Shown: positions 17,549 to 27,231, numbered from the stretch's first letter. The stretch: 64,000 bases of DNA from CAYSFW01 sp964620675 (GCA_964620675.1 CAZUJU010000015.1:1-64000); one strand, 5' to 3'. The notes: generated from the sequence alone by a model not told the origin. Numbers and translations: made by a program.

Positions 17549-18817
17549 ATGACTGCCGCTTCCGACAGTACCCCGCGCGCTTTGGCGTATATCGTCAGCC
17601 AGTATCCGATGCTTTCGATGATTTTCATCATCCGTGAAGTCCTGCAACTCAAGCGGTTGGGGTTTCGGGTCGACGTGGCGTCAATCAATGCGCCGGATCG
17701 CGGCGCCCAGGGATTGACCGCGGACGAGGCAAATGAGGCGAATGTCACGTATTACATCAAACCCGACGGCGCCAAGAGCGCCGTCGGGTCGCACTTCGAA
17801 ACGCTGCGCAGCCACCCGGGCGGTTACTGGCGCGGGTGGCGGATGGTGTTTCGTCTCGGTGCGCTTGATTTGGGTAAGTGGTTCTACAATCTCATGTATT
17901 TCACCGAGGCGCTGATGGTCGGGCGGTGGATGCGGCAAAAGGATCAGCGCCACCTCCACGCCCATCTTGGCAGTCAGGCAGCGACGGTCGCGATGTATGT
18001 CAAGGAGATCTTCGGGTACGGGTTTTCCATCACCGTGCATGGCCCGGACGAGTTCTACAACGCCCCGGGACAGTACCTCACGGAGAAGGTGATCGCAGCG
18101 GACTTCATCGTCTGCATCAGCCACTTCGCCCGGAGTCAGTTAATGAAGCTTTCGCCCTACGAGCACTGGCACAAGCTGGAAGTTTCACGGCTCGGGGTCG
18201 ATCCGCAGGTGTTCACACCCAAGCCGTTCAAATCTGACCCCGAGGTGTTCGAGGTGATTTGTGTCGGGCGGCTGACGCCGGCCAAGGGCCAGCATATTCT
18301 GGTAGCCGCGATCGGCGCGCTGGTGGCCGCGGGGCGCCGGGTGCGGCTGCGGATCGTCGGCGACGGCACCGACCGCGCCTCGCTCGAACGCCAGGTCAAA
18401 AGCCTCGGACTCGGGGAGCAGGTCGTTTTCGAAGGTGCGGTCAACCAGGATCGAATCCGCGAACTCTATGCCCAGGCCGATGCGTTCTCGATTCCGAGCT
18501 TTGCCGAGGGCATTCCGGTGGTGTTGATGGAGGCGATGGCGATGGAGATCCCGTGCGTCACCACTCGCATCACTGGGATTCCCGAGTTGATTCGCGATGG
18601 CGTCGACGGCCTGTTGGTCGCGCCGTCCGCCAGCGATGAGCTCGCCGCCGCGATCGCGCGCTTGATGGACGATCCGGAACTGCGCGAGCGTTTGGCGAAA
18701 AGCGGGCGTCAACGGGTGTTGGAGCAGTACGACCTGGCGAAAAACGTCGATCGGCTCGCCACGCTGTTCCGTCGCCGCGTGGCTCAGTCCGTCGACGTCC
18801 CGCCTATTCACCCTTAG
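17549..18817 (+). CDS. Family 4 glycosyltransferase (GT-B fold)
   Basis: This 422-residue glycosyltransferase has an N-terminal acceptor domain (YIVSQYPMLSMIFIIREV, HLHAHLGSQAA) and a C-terminal donor domain with VGRLTPAKGQHILVAA and the E-x7-E motif in PSFAEGIPVVLMEAMAMEIP. It transfers a sugar from a nucleotide-sugar donor, probably onto an exopolysaccharide or glycolipid in the cytoplasm. A TTG at 17522 is a possible alternative start. It lies 113 bases after the second oxidoreductase, and its stop overlaps the convergent mutarotase gene by 4 bases. Confidence 0.9.
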   Translation: MTAASDSTPRALAYIVSQYPMLSMIFIIREVLQLKRLGFRVDVASINAPDRGAQGLTADEANEANVTYYIKPDGAKSAVGSHFETLRSHPGGYWRGWRMVFRLGALDLGKWFYNLMYFTEALMVGRWMRQKDQRHLHAHLGSQAATVAMYVKEIFGYGFSITVHGPDEFYNAPGQYLTEKVIAADFIVCISHFARSQLMKLSPYEHWHKLEVSRLGVDPQVFTPKPFKSDPEVFEVICVGRLTPAKGQHILVAAIGALVAAGRRVRLRIVGDGTDRASLERQVKSLGLGEQVVFEGAVNQDRIRELYAQADAFSIPSFAEGIPVVLMEAMAMEIPCVTTRITGIPELIRDGVDGLLVAPSASDELAAAIARLMDDPELRERLAKSGRQRVLEQYDLAKNVDRLATLFRRRVAQSVDVPPIHP

Positions 18818-19719
18818 GTCATAGCTTCGAGCCGGTATTCGGTACTCAGGGTTACGGTTGCGTCCGGCGCCACGGTAACCGTGTCGTCCCAGGCGTTGGT
18901 GGTTTCGACGCACAGCATGTGGCGGTAGCCATCGTCGCCCATGTCGCCGAATTTGGCGCCTTTCTCTGCCCCGGGATTCCATACCACATAGCTTGAGCTG
19001 TTTTGCTTGCCGATCAGGATGCGGCGCTTGAGCGCAGGGTCCGCGATCGCTACTTCGCCCGGTGTGGCGAGGTAGACCCGATCGACTTCACCGTCAATTA
19101 TAACTGGGCCTTGTTGCACCACGCGGGCATCGCCGCGGACGCGATCGACATAGGACTTGCCATCGAGCCCTTCGACACTGACCGTCTCAACATCACCGAT
19201 CTGAAAATACGTGTGCAAGGCCTGCGTCAGCGTGAAGGGCGTGGTGCCGGTATTTTGGGTGGTGAGTTCCAATCGCAGCCGGGTGCCGATGGTGACGGCC
19301 AAGGTCAAGGTGGCTGCGTGCGGCCATAGGATCTGCTGCGCCGCCTCGGGTTCAAACCGCAACACGACGCGGGTGGCGTTGCCGAGCGCGGCAGTCTCGA
19401 CAAACTTCCAGTCGAGGTTGCGCGCGAATCCATGCGCCGGTTTGCCGGGATCGGTCGGATGCGCGCCGAACCACGGCCAGCACACCGGCACGCCCCCGCG
19501 CAGCGATTTGCCGACCGCGAACTTTGCGGCGGGTGAGAGCCAAACCACCGGCGCCTGACCGGCGGGGGTCCAGTGCAGGAGCTGCGCGCCTTGACGCGCA
19601 ATCGCGGCGGTCGCGCCGCCGTTGCTGATTTCGGCGACTACGGCGCCATGCGCACCGAGCTTGAACTCGACCACACCGGGGATGCCAAATTTGTCATTCA
19701 GGGCTGCTGGGTCACACAT
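18814..19719 (-). CDS. D-hexose-6-phosphate mutarotase homologue (YeaD-like)
   Basis: This 301-residue beta-sandwich protein of the aldose 1-epimerase superfamily matches the YeaD branch: GAQLLHWTP, RGGVPVCWPWFG, PAHGFARN (catalytic histidine region), ALHTYFQIGD and the late VVWNPG and MLCVETTNA segments. It interconverts alpha and beta anomers of glucose-6-phosphate-type sugars. The start at 19719 was chosen over an upstream ATG because it has AAGGAA at proper spacing and matches the family N-terminus. Confidence 0.93.
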   Translation of the reverse strand: MCDPAALNDKFGIPGVVEFKLGAHGAVVAEISNGGATAAIARQGAQLLHWTPAGQAPVVWLSPAAKFAVGKSLRGGVPVCWPWFGAHPTDPGKPAHGFARNLDWKFVETAALGNATRVVLRFEPEAAQQILWPHAATLTLAVTIGTRLRLELTTQNTGTTPFTLTQALHTYFQIGDVETVSVEGLDGKSYVDRVRGDARVVQQGPVIIDGEVDRVYLATPGEVAIADPALKRRILIGKQNSSSYVVWNPGAEKGAKFGDMGDDGYRHMLCVETTNAWDDTVTVAPDATVTLSTEYRLEAMT

Positions 19720-19763
19720 GCTGGGGATTCCTTGGGTTGAGATTGGGTCAAGGGACGCGAGCG

Positions 19764-20276
19764 TCAATTGAGCGTGCGCGAAGTCGGCGGCCCGAGCGCG
19801 ATGGCCTGCCCAGTGGGGATCCGGCCGGAGAGTTCGTCGCGAGTCGCGTCGCGCACCTGCAGAATATTCAGAACGAATACAATCGGCTTTCCGGCCAGCG
19901 GGTGGTTGCCGTCGAGCGTGAGCAGGCCGTTTTCGATGGCGCTGACGCGAAACGTTTTGACGTCGCCCTGGTCATTCTGAAACTCCACCTCGGCACCGAC
20001 CCAGCGAAACTCCTCCGGCACATTGTCGATATCGTCAGTGAACGTGAGGTTCGGGTCGGGCTCGCCGAAGCCCTCATTTGGGCCCAGTTTGACCGCGACC
20101 GTATCGCCCGTTCGGTGACCTGCCAGCGCGTGCTCGATCTTCTGGTGCAATCCGCTATTGCGTCCCTGAATGTAATTGATCGGTAGATCGATCTGCTCCA
20201 GCACCTGCCCTTGTTCGTCGCGGATGCTGTAGGTGAACTCGACCAATTTGTTGTCGCGGATCGTCTCGTCAGTCAT
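19764..20276 (-). CDS. SlyD-like FKBP-type peptidyl-prolyl isomerase
   Basis: This 170-residue FKBP has the SlyD architecture: VEFTYSIRDEQGQVL, LPINYIQGRNSGL, an insert-in-flap region with GPNEGFGEPDPNL, and the closing HPLAGKPIVFVLNILQV. It catalyses proline isomerisation and acts as a chaperone. It lacks the histidine/cysteine-rich metal-binding tail of E. coli SlyD. It lies 44 bases upstream of the mutarotase gene on the same strand; no functional link is evident. Confidence 0.93.
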   Translation of the reverse strand: MTDETIRDNKLVEFTYSIRDEQGQVLEQIDLPINYIQGRNSGLHQKIEHALAGHRTGDTVAVKLGPNEGFGEPDPNLTFTDDIDNVPEEFRWVGAEVEFQNDQGDVKTFRVSAIENGLLTLDGNHPLAGKPIVFVLNILQVRDATRDELSGRIPTGQAIALGPPTSRTLN

Positions 20277-20598
20277 GGCACAAGCGGCGGTGGATTCGCC
20301 GCCATGATAGGCGATCGCGGGCGCAAACCGAAAGTGTATGCTCTATGCGGTCGTGGGCGTGCGGGCCGAGCGGGTAGATAAGACGGTCGTGGGCTACCGC
20401 ATGTCGTTGCCTTTCGTCCGGTTGCAGGCCACCTACAGCAGGCGCTGGCTGCGCTGGGAATCAATCTGCCCTTAGTCTTACGTGTTAGGTTGGGCAAATC
20501 AGACTTGCCGCTCGGGGCGTGCCCGATTTCAGCAAGTGGCGCGTCGTAGGCCAAGAGCCGCGCTAGAATGGAGCCTTCCCCTTGGAATTGCGGGCGTC
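20277..20598. other. Divergent intergenic region, FKBP / SDR
   Basis: This 322-base gap has no supported gene. A TAGAAT at 20564-20569 is a plausible -10 box for the plus-strand SDR gene, about 30 bases before its start, without an obvious -35. A stretch near 20482-20500 (GTTAGGTTGGGCAAA) resembles the start of common intergenic repeats, but no second copy is present. The minus-strand promoter for the FKBP gene should also lie here. Confidence 0.4.
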
Positions 20599-21444
20599 AT
20601 GTCGAACCGATCGATCTTAATCACCGGATGTTCCAGCGGCATTGGGTTGTGCGTGGCCGAGGGTCTGCGCGCGCGCGGCTACCGTGTCTTCGCGAGCGCG
20701 CGTCAACCGGAAGACGTCGAGCGGCTTGAGCGTGAGGGCTTTGCTGCTGTACACCTCGACCTCGCCTCCAGCGGGACGATCGCGCAGGCGGTCAATGAGG
20801 TGCTCACCCATACCGGCGGTACGCTCGATGCGCTGTTCAATAATGGCGCCTACGGCCAACCTGGGGCGGTGGAGGATTTGACCCGTTCCACGCTACGCGA
20901 GCAGTTCGAGACCAATTTGTTTGGGACCGTCGAACTCACCAATCGGGTGGTCGCGGTCATGAGGCGCCAGGGCCACGGGCGTATCGTGCAAAACAGTTCC
21001 GTGCTGGGATTGGCGGCGTTTCCGTATCGCGGCGCCTATGTGGCTACGAAATTCGCGCTTGAGGGAATCTCGGACACCTTGCGGCTAGAACTCATGGGGA
21101 CAGGTATCGAGATTGTGCTGATCGAGCCGGGCCCGATTGAAAGCCGTTTTCGCTTGAATGCGCTGGCGGCGTTTCGTCGCAATATCGATATCGAGGGCAG
21201 CGCGCACCGGGAAGCCTACCTCGCGCAACTCCACCGGCTCGAAAAACCCGGACCCGCGGCGCCGTTCACCTTGCCCGCGGCGGCGGTACTGAAAAAACTG
21301 ATTCAGGCACTCGAAGCGCCGCGGCCGAAGCCGCGCTATTACGTCACCGTGCCCACTTACGTGTTCGGCACCTTGCGGCGCCTGTTGCCGACCCGGTGGC
21401 TTGACCGGGTCTTGTTGGCCAGCTCCGGCGGAGGCAAGCGCTGA
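20599..21444 (+). CDS. Short-chain dehydrogenase/reductase
   Basis: This 281-residue classical SDR has the cofactor motif TGCSSGIG (residues 9-16), the NNGAYG stabilising motif and the catalytic tyrosine-lysine pair in YVATK following QNSSVLG. The long C-terminal part (EKPGPAAPFTLPA onwards) matches SDRs often annotated as acting on lipids or retinol-like substrates. The substrate is unknown. An in-frame extension to 20482 has no conservation and was rejected. Confidence 0.9.
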   Translation: MSNRSILITGCSSGIGLCVAEGLRARGYRVFASARQPEDVERLEREGFAAVHLDLASSGTIAQAVNEVLTHTGGTLDALFNNGAYGQPGAVEDLTRSTLREQFETNLFGTVELTNRVVAVMRRQGHGRIVQNSSVLGLAAFPYRGAYVATKFALEGISDTLRLELMGTGIEIVLIEPGPIESRFRLNALAAFRRNIDIEGSAHREAYLAQLHRLEKPGPAAPFTLPAAAVLKKLIQALEAPRPKPRYYVTVPTYVFGTLRRLLPTRWLDRVLLASSGGGKR

Positions 21445-21498
21445 TCCGCGGCGAATGCCGTGTGGATCGGCGTCTCGCCGCGTAAGCTTGCAGATGTA

Positions 21499-21876
21499 TC
21501 AGTGTGCGCCGACGCCTTGCGGGCGGTGACTTTGCATAATGAGCTTGGCTTCCGCCTCGCCGAGCCCGTGGCGGAACATCAGCTCTTCCACATTGGCCCC
21601 ACGGCGGGCGGTTTCGATCGCTTGCAGGTAATTGTTGTTGTAATTGCCGTAGAGTTCGCGCACGTGGAATTCCTGGCGGGTCTGGTCGAGCGAGGTTTGC
21701 AGCGCGGCGGCGGCGTTACGGGCTTCGCTGATTTCCGCGGCCATCGCGTTCAAGCGGGTCGCAAGCTTCCGCCCGCGCAGGATGACCATGGTCTGAACCA
21801 CGATCAAGGCGACGATGGCAAGCGAAAGTGCCATCACAACATCGAGCGGATTGAGTTGACTCAATGGCGAAAACAT
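21499..21876 (-). CDS. DUF2802 protein, last gene of the flagellar region
   Basis: This 125-residue protein has one N-terminal membrane helix (about residues 12-34), a coiled-coil segment (residues 36-72) and a C-terminal helix-turn-helix-like motif ARRGANVEELMFRHGLGEAEAKL of the DUF2802 family. DUF2802 genes are common beside flagellar and chemotaxis genes, but their function is unknown. It lies 73 bases after fliA. In many gammaproteobacteria cheY, cheZ and cheA follow fliA; none is present here. Confidence 0.75.
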   Translation of the reverse strand: MFSPLSQLNPLDVVMALSLAIVALIVVQTMVILRGRKLATRLNAMAAEISEARNAAAALQTSLDQTRQEFHVRELYGNYNNNYLQAIETARRGANVEELMFRHGLGEAEAKLIMQSHRPQGVGAH

Positions 21877-21949
21877 ATCAGCGATCTCCTAGCGTTGATT
21901 CAAGGTATTCAATGTGGCAGGGCAAGTGCGAGGCGAATTTGTGGTGGAA

Positions 21950-22696
21950 TCAATCCGACCAGTCGCCGAGACCGGCACGGATGCGCGCGATCGCCTGGCC
22001 GTGAATTTGGCTGACGCGCGATTCACTCACCCCGAGTACCGCGCCGATTTCCTTCAAGTTCATGTCCTCGGTGTAATACAGCGCCATGACCAGCTTTTCG
22101 CGCTCCGGCAGGCGCTCGATCGCGTCGGCGACCACGCGATGAACCTCTTCGCTTTGTAACAGCTGCTGGGGTGTCGCGTCGGTCGAGGCGATGTCGAAAA
22201 CGCGCGAGTTGCCTTCGTCATCGCCCTCGTCCTGTTCGTCCATCGACAACAGTTGCGCGAACGACGCTTCCCGCACGATTTTTTGATACTCCGCCAGCGG
22301 CAGTTTCATTTCAGCGGCGATTTCACCTTCGCTGGCGCGGCGGTGCAGGCGCGCCTCGACGCGTCTTACGGCGTCGCTGATCTCGCGCAGATTGCGACTG
22401 ACCGAGCGCGGGGTCCAATCGGAACCGCGGACTTCGTCGAGCATCGCGCCGCGAACCCGAATCCCGGCGTAGGTCTCAAAGCTTGCGCCTTGGGTGGGAT
22501 CGAACTGGCGTACTGCTTCCATCAATCCGATCATCCCGGCCTGAATCAGGTCCGCGACTTGAACATTGTCGGGCAGGCGCCCGGACAAATGGTGCGCGAT
22601 GCGCTTTACCAGCGGCGCGTGCCGCTCGATCATGTCCTCCAGCGGGGTCTGCTCGACCTGACCCCAAGGGGTTTTCTGGCTTACGGCGTATGTCAT
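21950..22696 (-). CDS. fliA: Flagellar sigma factor sigma-28
   Basis: This 248-residue sigma-70 family factor for late flagellar genes shows region 2 (DLIQAGMIGLMEAVRQFDPTQGASFETYAGIRVRGAMLDEVR), region 3 and region 4 with its helix-turn-helix (NLKEIGAVLGVSESRVSQIH). Its target sequence, TAAA-N15-GCCGATAA, is found upstream of flaG in this window. It forms an ATGA overlap with flhG. Confidence 0.98.
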   Translation of the reverse strand: MTYAVSQKTPWGQVEQTPLEDMIERHAPLVKRIAHHLSGRLPDNVQVADLIQAGMIGLMEAVRQFDPTQGASFETYAGIRVRGAMLDEVRGSDWTPRSVSRNLREISDAVRRVEARLHRRASEGEIAAEMKLPLAEYQKIVREASFAQLLSMDEQDEGDDEGNSRVFDIASTDATPQQLLQSEEVHRVVADAIERLPEREKLVMALYYTEDMNLKEIGAVLGVSESRVSQIHGQAIARIRAGLGDWSD

Positions 22697-23511
22697 ACGG
22701 CTTCCTGCGCCAACAGTCGTTCAAAGAAAAATTCGAGGCGGCCGGTGGGCACTTCGGGCGCGGCCAATGCCTCGATGCGCGCGGCAATACGCTCGAGCGC
22801 GCGCGCGCCGCGACTGTGCGGATAGCTTTGCGTCAGCAGTTTGCGCTGCTGGTTGGCGCGGCGGATGAATTCATCCTGCGGCACGCTGCCGAGAAACGCG
22901 ACGTTGACGTCGAGAAAGCGATCGGTGGTGTCGGTGATCCGCCGGTAAACCGCGAGTCCGGCCTGTTCGGTTTCCACCATGTTCGCGAGCACCTGAAACT
23001 TGCGTACGCCGTAGTCGCGGTTCAAGACCTTGATCAGTGCGTAGCTGTCTGCGAGCGAAGAGGGGTCTTCGCAGGCCACCACGATGACCTCGTGCGCGGC
23101 GTTGCAAAAGCTCATGACGCTGTCGCTGATGCCGGCCGCGGTGTCGATGATCAGGGTGTCGACCGGGTGGGTCAGCGTGCTGAAGGCCCGGATCAGCCCG
23201 ACATGTTCCGCCTTACTGAGATCCGACATCCGTTGTACCCCGGACGCGGCGGGTACGATCAGCAGCCCGCCCGGACCGTGGATGACAACCTCGTCGAGCG
23301 TGCGTTCGCCGCTCAACACGTGAAACAGGTTGTAGCGGGGGCGCAGGCCTAACAAGACGTCAATGTTTGCGAGGCCGAGATCGGCGTCGAGCAGCATCAC
23401 CTGGTGGTCGCGCAGCGCGAGTTGGGCGGCGAGATTCGCGGAGAGGGTGGTCTTGCCAACGCCGCCTTTGCCGCTGGTGACGGCGATGACCTTGATCGGT
23501 TTGGGTTCCAT
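22693..23511 (-). CDS. flhG: Flagellar number regulator FlhG (FleN), MinD-like ATPase
   Basis: This 272-residue ParA/MinD-family ATPase has the deviant Walker A GKGGVGKTTLSANL, the LLDADLGLANIDVLLG motif and IIDTAAGI. In polar flagellates it limits flagellar number by antagonising FlhF and by binding the activator FleQ, which is also encoded here. It sits between flhF (26-base gap) and fliA. Confidence 0.97.
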   Translation of the reverse strand: MEPKPIKVIAVTSGKGGVGKTTLSANLAAQLALRDHQVMLLDADLGLANIDVLLGLRPRYNLFHVLSGERTLDEVVIHGPGGLLIVPAASGVQRMSDLSKAEHVGLIRAFSTLTHPVDTLIIDTAAGISDSVMSFCNAAHEVIVVACEDPSSLADSYALIKVLNRDYGVRKFQVLANMVETEQAGLAVYRRITDTTDRFLDVNVAFLGSVPQDEFIRRANQQRKLLTQSYPHSRGARALERIAARIEALAAPEVPTGRLEFFFERLLAQEAV

Positions 23512-23537
23512 GAGCGTGGTATCTATTTTGCCTGCGG

Positions 23538-25091
23538 TTACTGTTGCGGAAGGCTCTTTTGCGGGAACGCCAATTCATCGGCGCGGGGAAGAAAATTCCC
23601 CTGCGCGCGTTCCACCGACTCGGGGTCGTGTAGTTTGGCGAGTGCGACGGCCTTGGCCACCAGGTGTTGCGGGGTCGCGACGTGCAGGTCTTCAGTAATT
23701 CGCGGACCGTCGCACCAGTAGGACACTGGCACGCGGTGACGGATTACGGCGGAGAGCGCGCCGCCCAGAGTGTTGGCCTCATCCACCTTAGTCAGAATGC
23801 AGGATTTCATCGGGGTGCCGGTAAACGCGGCAACCACGCGGTCGAGCGTGTAGGGCTGCATGTGCGTCGGCAGTACCAGATAATTGCGCAGCTTTGGCAG
23901 ATCCATCCAGAGTGTCGCGAGGCGGCGCGGATTGGCGATATCCTCGGTGTTCATACTCGGGGTATCGACCAGTACCAGACGTTTATCCGTCGTAAGAGAC
24001 AGGATTTGCTGAATCTCCTCGGGGCGTTTGGCCCATAGGATCGGCACGTTGAACAGCCGCGCAAACGTCAGTAATTGTTCGTGGGCGCCGATGCGCTTGT
24101 AGTCGGTGCTCACGTACATGATGTCGCGCGCGGTGTAGCGCTGTAGAAATTGGGCCGTGAGTTTTGCGATCGTTGTGGTCTTGCCCGCGCCGGCCGGACC
24201 GAGCAAAACAATCTGGCCGCCATCGCGCAAGATCTCGTCCTCGCCGACCGGGATGTGGCGGACGAGGAGTTCGAGCGCCTGTTTGGTCGCGCTGCGTACG
24301 TCCTGGGCGTCGACATTCGGCAGCGCGGAGATGACCTGCGAGGCGAGTCCGCGATTTAGACCGAGCCGGGTCAAATGGCGCAACAGCTTGGTGCGGTTGG
24401 GGCTGAAGGCGGCCCATTCGCGCGTTTGCAGGGTGTTGAACTGGCTTTCGAGCAGACCGCGCAACTGGTTGATTTCGTTTCGTACCGAGTTGATCGACGC
24501 ATCGGGATCGCTGCCGTTACGCGCAACTGATGGCGCGGCGGGTTTTGCGTGAGGCGCGGGTTGGGCGGTGGACTGCGGCGGCATGTCCGGCGCTGCGCCG
24601 CCGGCACGATTGGCGCCGAACAAGGTTTCGCGCGGTGGCGGCTGCTTTGATGCGTCGGGTGCCGGTTCGTTGAATCGATAAGGCGAGTCCGGCGCCGCGC
24701 CGTTGCGCGCGCGGGCCGCGAACGACCAGGGCTGCGCCGCGGGATTTTGCGCGGGCGGTTGCGGGATCGAGTAGCCGCGCGGCTCGGTGCCACCGCCATT
24801 CGGGTAGATCGATGCGCTGTCGCGCGCCGGGGCGGCTTGGGTGGCCCAGGGGTCGGCGCTCGCGGGCCGCGCGGTGTTCATATTCGCATCGCGTTGCTGG
24901 AGCAGATCACCCAAGTCGGCTTCGAGTTCGCCCTTTTCGCGCAACTCGTCGGCCTCGTCCAGCGCGGCGATGATTTCCACGCCGTCCGCCGTGGGGCGGT
25001 TGCTCATGATGATTGCTTCCGAGCCCAACTCCCGGCGCACCATCAGCAGCGCCTTGCGGGTGTCGGCAGCGAAAAACCGTCTGATCTTCAT
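23538..25091 (-). CDS. flhF: Flagellar placement GTPase FlhF
   Basis: This 517-residue SRP-family GTPase sets the polar site of flagellar assembly. It has an N-terminal basic B domain (MKIRRFFAADTRKALLMVRRELGSEAIIMS), a long proline/alanine-rich linker (about residues 75-200), and NG domains with G1 LLGPAGAGKTTTIAKL, VSTDYKRIGAHEQL, LVDTPSMN and LTKVDEA. It is longer than typical because of the linker. FlhF and FlhG together indicate one or few polar flagella. Confidence 0.97.
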   Translation of the reverse strand: MKIRRFFAADTRKALLMVRRELGSEAIIMSNRPTADGVEIIAALDEADELREKGELEADLGDLLQQRDANMNTARPASADPWATQAAPARDSASIYPNGGGTEPRGYSIPQPPAQNPAAQPWSFAARARNGAAPDSPYRFNEPAPDASKQPPPRETLFGANRAGGAAPDMPPQSTAQPAPHAKPAAPSVARNGSDPDASINSVRNEINQLRGLLESQFNTLQTREWAAFSPNRTKLLRHLTRLGLNRGLASQVISALPNVDAQDVRSATKQALELLVRHIPVGEDEILRDGGQIVLLGPAGAGKTTTIAKLTAQFLQRYTARDIMYVSTDYKRIGAHEQLLTFARLFNVPILWAKRPEEIQQILSLTTDKRLVLVDTPSMNTEDIANPRRLATLWMDLPKLRNYLVLPTHMQPYTLDRVVAAFTGTPMKSCILTKVDEANTLGGALSAVIRHRVPVSYWCDGPRITEDLHVATPQHLVAKAVALAKLHDPESVERAQGNFLPRADELAFPQKSLPQQ

Positions 25092-25119
25092 TTACCTTAC
25101 CTTCCTTGATAAGCGCGGG

Positions 25120-27231
25120 TTATGCCGCGTGTTCAATGCTGCCTTGAGTCAGCAAGTTGCCAATGTTCGCCAGGACGCGAATCCGTTTGTTCTCTGCGAT
25201 CTCGTTGTAAGCCAGTACGCGCAGGCCAGGCACTGAGCGGTTGACTAAGCGTGCCAGCCCCATTCGCAGCGCTGGGGATACCAGGAGTACTGCCGGATGT
25301 CCGCTCATTTCGAGGCGCTGAGTCTGATCGCCGAGAACTTCGGTCAGGCGTTCGGCGAGGCCAGGCTCGACGACGACTGCGTGACCCGTCTGGGGTTGCA
25401 ATGACTTAAGCAATATCTGTTCCAGCTCCGTGCCGAGTGTTACAACCGGGAGCTCTTCGTCCAAGCCGTTGATTTGTTGAGTGATCATCCGGCGCAGCGC
25501 GACCCGGACCACCCCCGTCAATGCGTCGGCATCTTGACTGGTGTTGGCGTGCTCCGCCAATGCTTCGGCGATCGTGCGCAGATCGCGGACCGGGATGCCT
25601 TCGCGCAGCAGGTTTTGCAGGACACGCGCGACGGTGCTCAGCGGCAACGCTTTCGGCACCAGCGATTCGACCAGCTTGGGCGCGGTCTTGCCGAGGTGGT
25701 GCAGCAGCTGTTGCGCCTCCTCGTGACCCAGCAAGTCGTGGGCATGCTCGCGCAACACTTTGTTGAGATGGGTGGCGACGACGGTGCCGGCGTCAACCAC
25801 GGTGTAGCCGAGCATTTGGGCGTGTTCGCGCTGGGCGGGGTCGATCCACACCGCGTCCATGCCGAAGGCTGGATCGCGGGTCGGGCTGCCACGCAGCTCG
25901 CCATAGACCTCGCCGGGGTTGATCGCGAGTTCCTTGTCCGCGAGGACCTCGCCTTCGCCTTCCGGTACGCCAAGTACGGTCACGCGATAATGAGTCGGTG
26001 CCAGATCGAGGTTGTCGCGGATATGCACCGGCTGGATCAGGAAACCGAGTTCCTCCGACAGCTTGCGGCGGACACCCTTGATCCGCCCGAGTAGGCTGCC
26101 GTCCTGTTGGCTGTCGACCAGCGGGATGAGCTTGTAGCCGACTTCGAGGCCGATGATGTCGACCTGCTTGATGTCGTCCCAGCCAAGGTCGCGGTTCTCG
26201 GGGTTTTCGGTCGTCGCGGACTGGGCCGTGGGCGCTGGCGTCGAGTCGATCCGGTTTTTTCGAATCTTCCACGCCGCGGCGCCGGCGAGTCCGGACAGCC
26301 CGAGAAAGACCAGATTCGGCATGCCCGGTACGATCCCGACGATACCGAGAATGCCGGCCGTCACGCCCAGCGCGCGCGGATCCTGGAACATCTGCTGGGT
26401 CATCAGCTGACCCATGTCCTGCGAGTTGGAGACCCGGGTGACGATGACCGCGGTCGCCGCCGACAGCAGCAACGCCGGGATTTGCGCCACCAGCGCATCA
26501 CCGATCGACAGCAGGATGTAGGTCTCGCCCGCTGCGCTGAACGGCAGGCCATGTTGCGCCATGCCGATCGCCATGCCGCCGATGATGTTGATGAACAGGA
26601 TCAGCAATCCGGCGATCGCGTCGCCGCGCACGAATTTACTGGCGCCGTCCATCGAACCGTAGAAATCCGCCTCCTGCGTGATTTCCTGGCGCCGGGCGCG
26701 GGCCTCGTCCTGCGTTAAAAGCCCGGCGTTGAGGTCGGCATCCACCGCCATCTGTTTGCCAGGCATCGCGTCGAGGGTGAAGCGGGCGCTGACCTCGGAG
26801 ACCCGTCCGGCGCCTTTGGTGACGACCACAAAGTTGATGATCACCAGAATCGAGAACACCACGATACCGACCGCGAAGTTGCCGCCAATCACAAACGCGC
26901 CGAAGGCCTCGATCACCTGACCGGCCGCGTGCGAACCGGTATGACCTTCAAGCAGCACCACCCGGGTGGAGGCGATATTCAGTGCCAGCCGCAGGAGTGT
27001 CGCAATCAGCAGCACGGTCGGAAACGCCGAGAAATTCAGCGGCCGCAGGGTGTAAATCGTCACTAACATCACCACCAGCGACAGCGCGATATTGAACGTG
27101 AACAATACGTCCAGCCCGAACGGCGGCACCGGCAGAATGATCATGGCCAGCATCAGCATCAACACCAGCGGCGCGCCCAGCCCGCTGCGGCTTGCGCTCG
27201 CCATGAAATTGCCCAATGTTCCGACTTGCAT
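25120..27231 (-). CDS. flhA: Flagellar type III export gate protein FlhA
   Basis: This 703-residue protein has about eight N-terminal membrane helices, the conserved FHIPEP-type loop (KGAGRVSEVSARFTLDAMPGKQMAVDADLNAG) and a large cytoplasmic domain that docks chaperone-substrate complexes. The Sec-independent export motor uses the proton-motive force through FlhA. It precedes flhF by 28 bases and follows flhB by 50 bases. Confidence 0.98.
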   Translation of the reverse strand: MQVGTLGNFMASASRSGLGAPLVLMLMLAMIILPVPPFGLDVLFTFNIALSLVVMLVTIYTLRPLNFSAFPTVLLIATLLRLALNIASTRVVLLEGHTGSHAAGQVIEAFGAFVIGGNFAVGIVVFSILVIINFVVVTKGAGRVSEVSARFTLDAMPGKQMAVDADLNAGLLTQDEARARRQEITQEADFYGSMDGASKFVRGDAIAGLLILFINIIGGMAIGMAQHGLPFSAAGETYILLSIGDALVAQIPALLLSAATAVIVTRVSNSQDMGQLMTQQMFQDPRALGVTAGILGIVGIVPGMPNLVFLGLSGLAGAAAWKIRKNRIDSTPAPTAQSATTENPENRDLGWDDIKQVDIIGLEVGYKLIPLVDSQQDGSLLGRIKGVRRKLSEELGFLIQPVHIRDNLDLAPTHYRVTVLGVPEGEGEVLADKELAINPGEVYGELRGSPTRDPAFGMDAVWIDPAQREHAQMLGYTVVDAGTVVATHLNKVLREHAHDLLGHEEAQQLLHHLGKTAPKLVESLVPKALPLSTVARVLQNLLREGIPVRDLRTIAEALAEHANTSQDADALTGVVRVALRRMITQQINGLDEELPVVTLGTELEQILLKSLQPQTGHAVVVEPGLAERLTEVLGDQTQRLEMSGHPAVLLVSPALRMGLARLVNRSVPGLRVLAYNEIAENKRIRVLANIGNLLTQGSIEHAA

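Noticed and set aside
20482..20500. GTTAGGTTGGGCAAA as an interspersed repeat
   Set aside because: Only one partial match is present, too short to support a repeat family.
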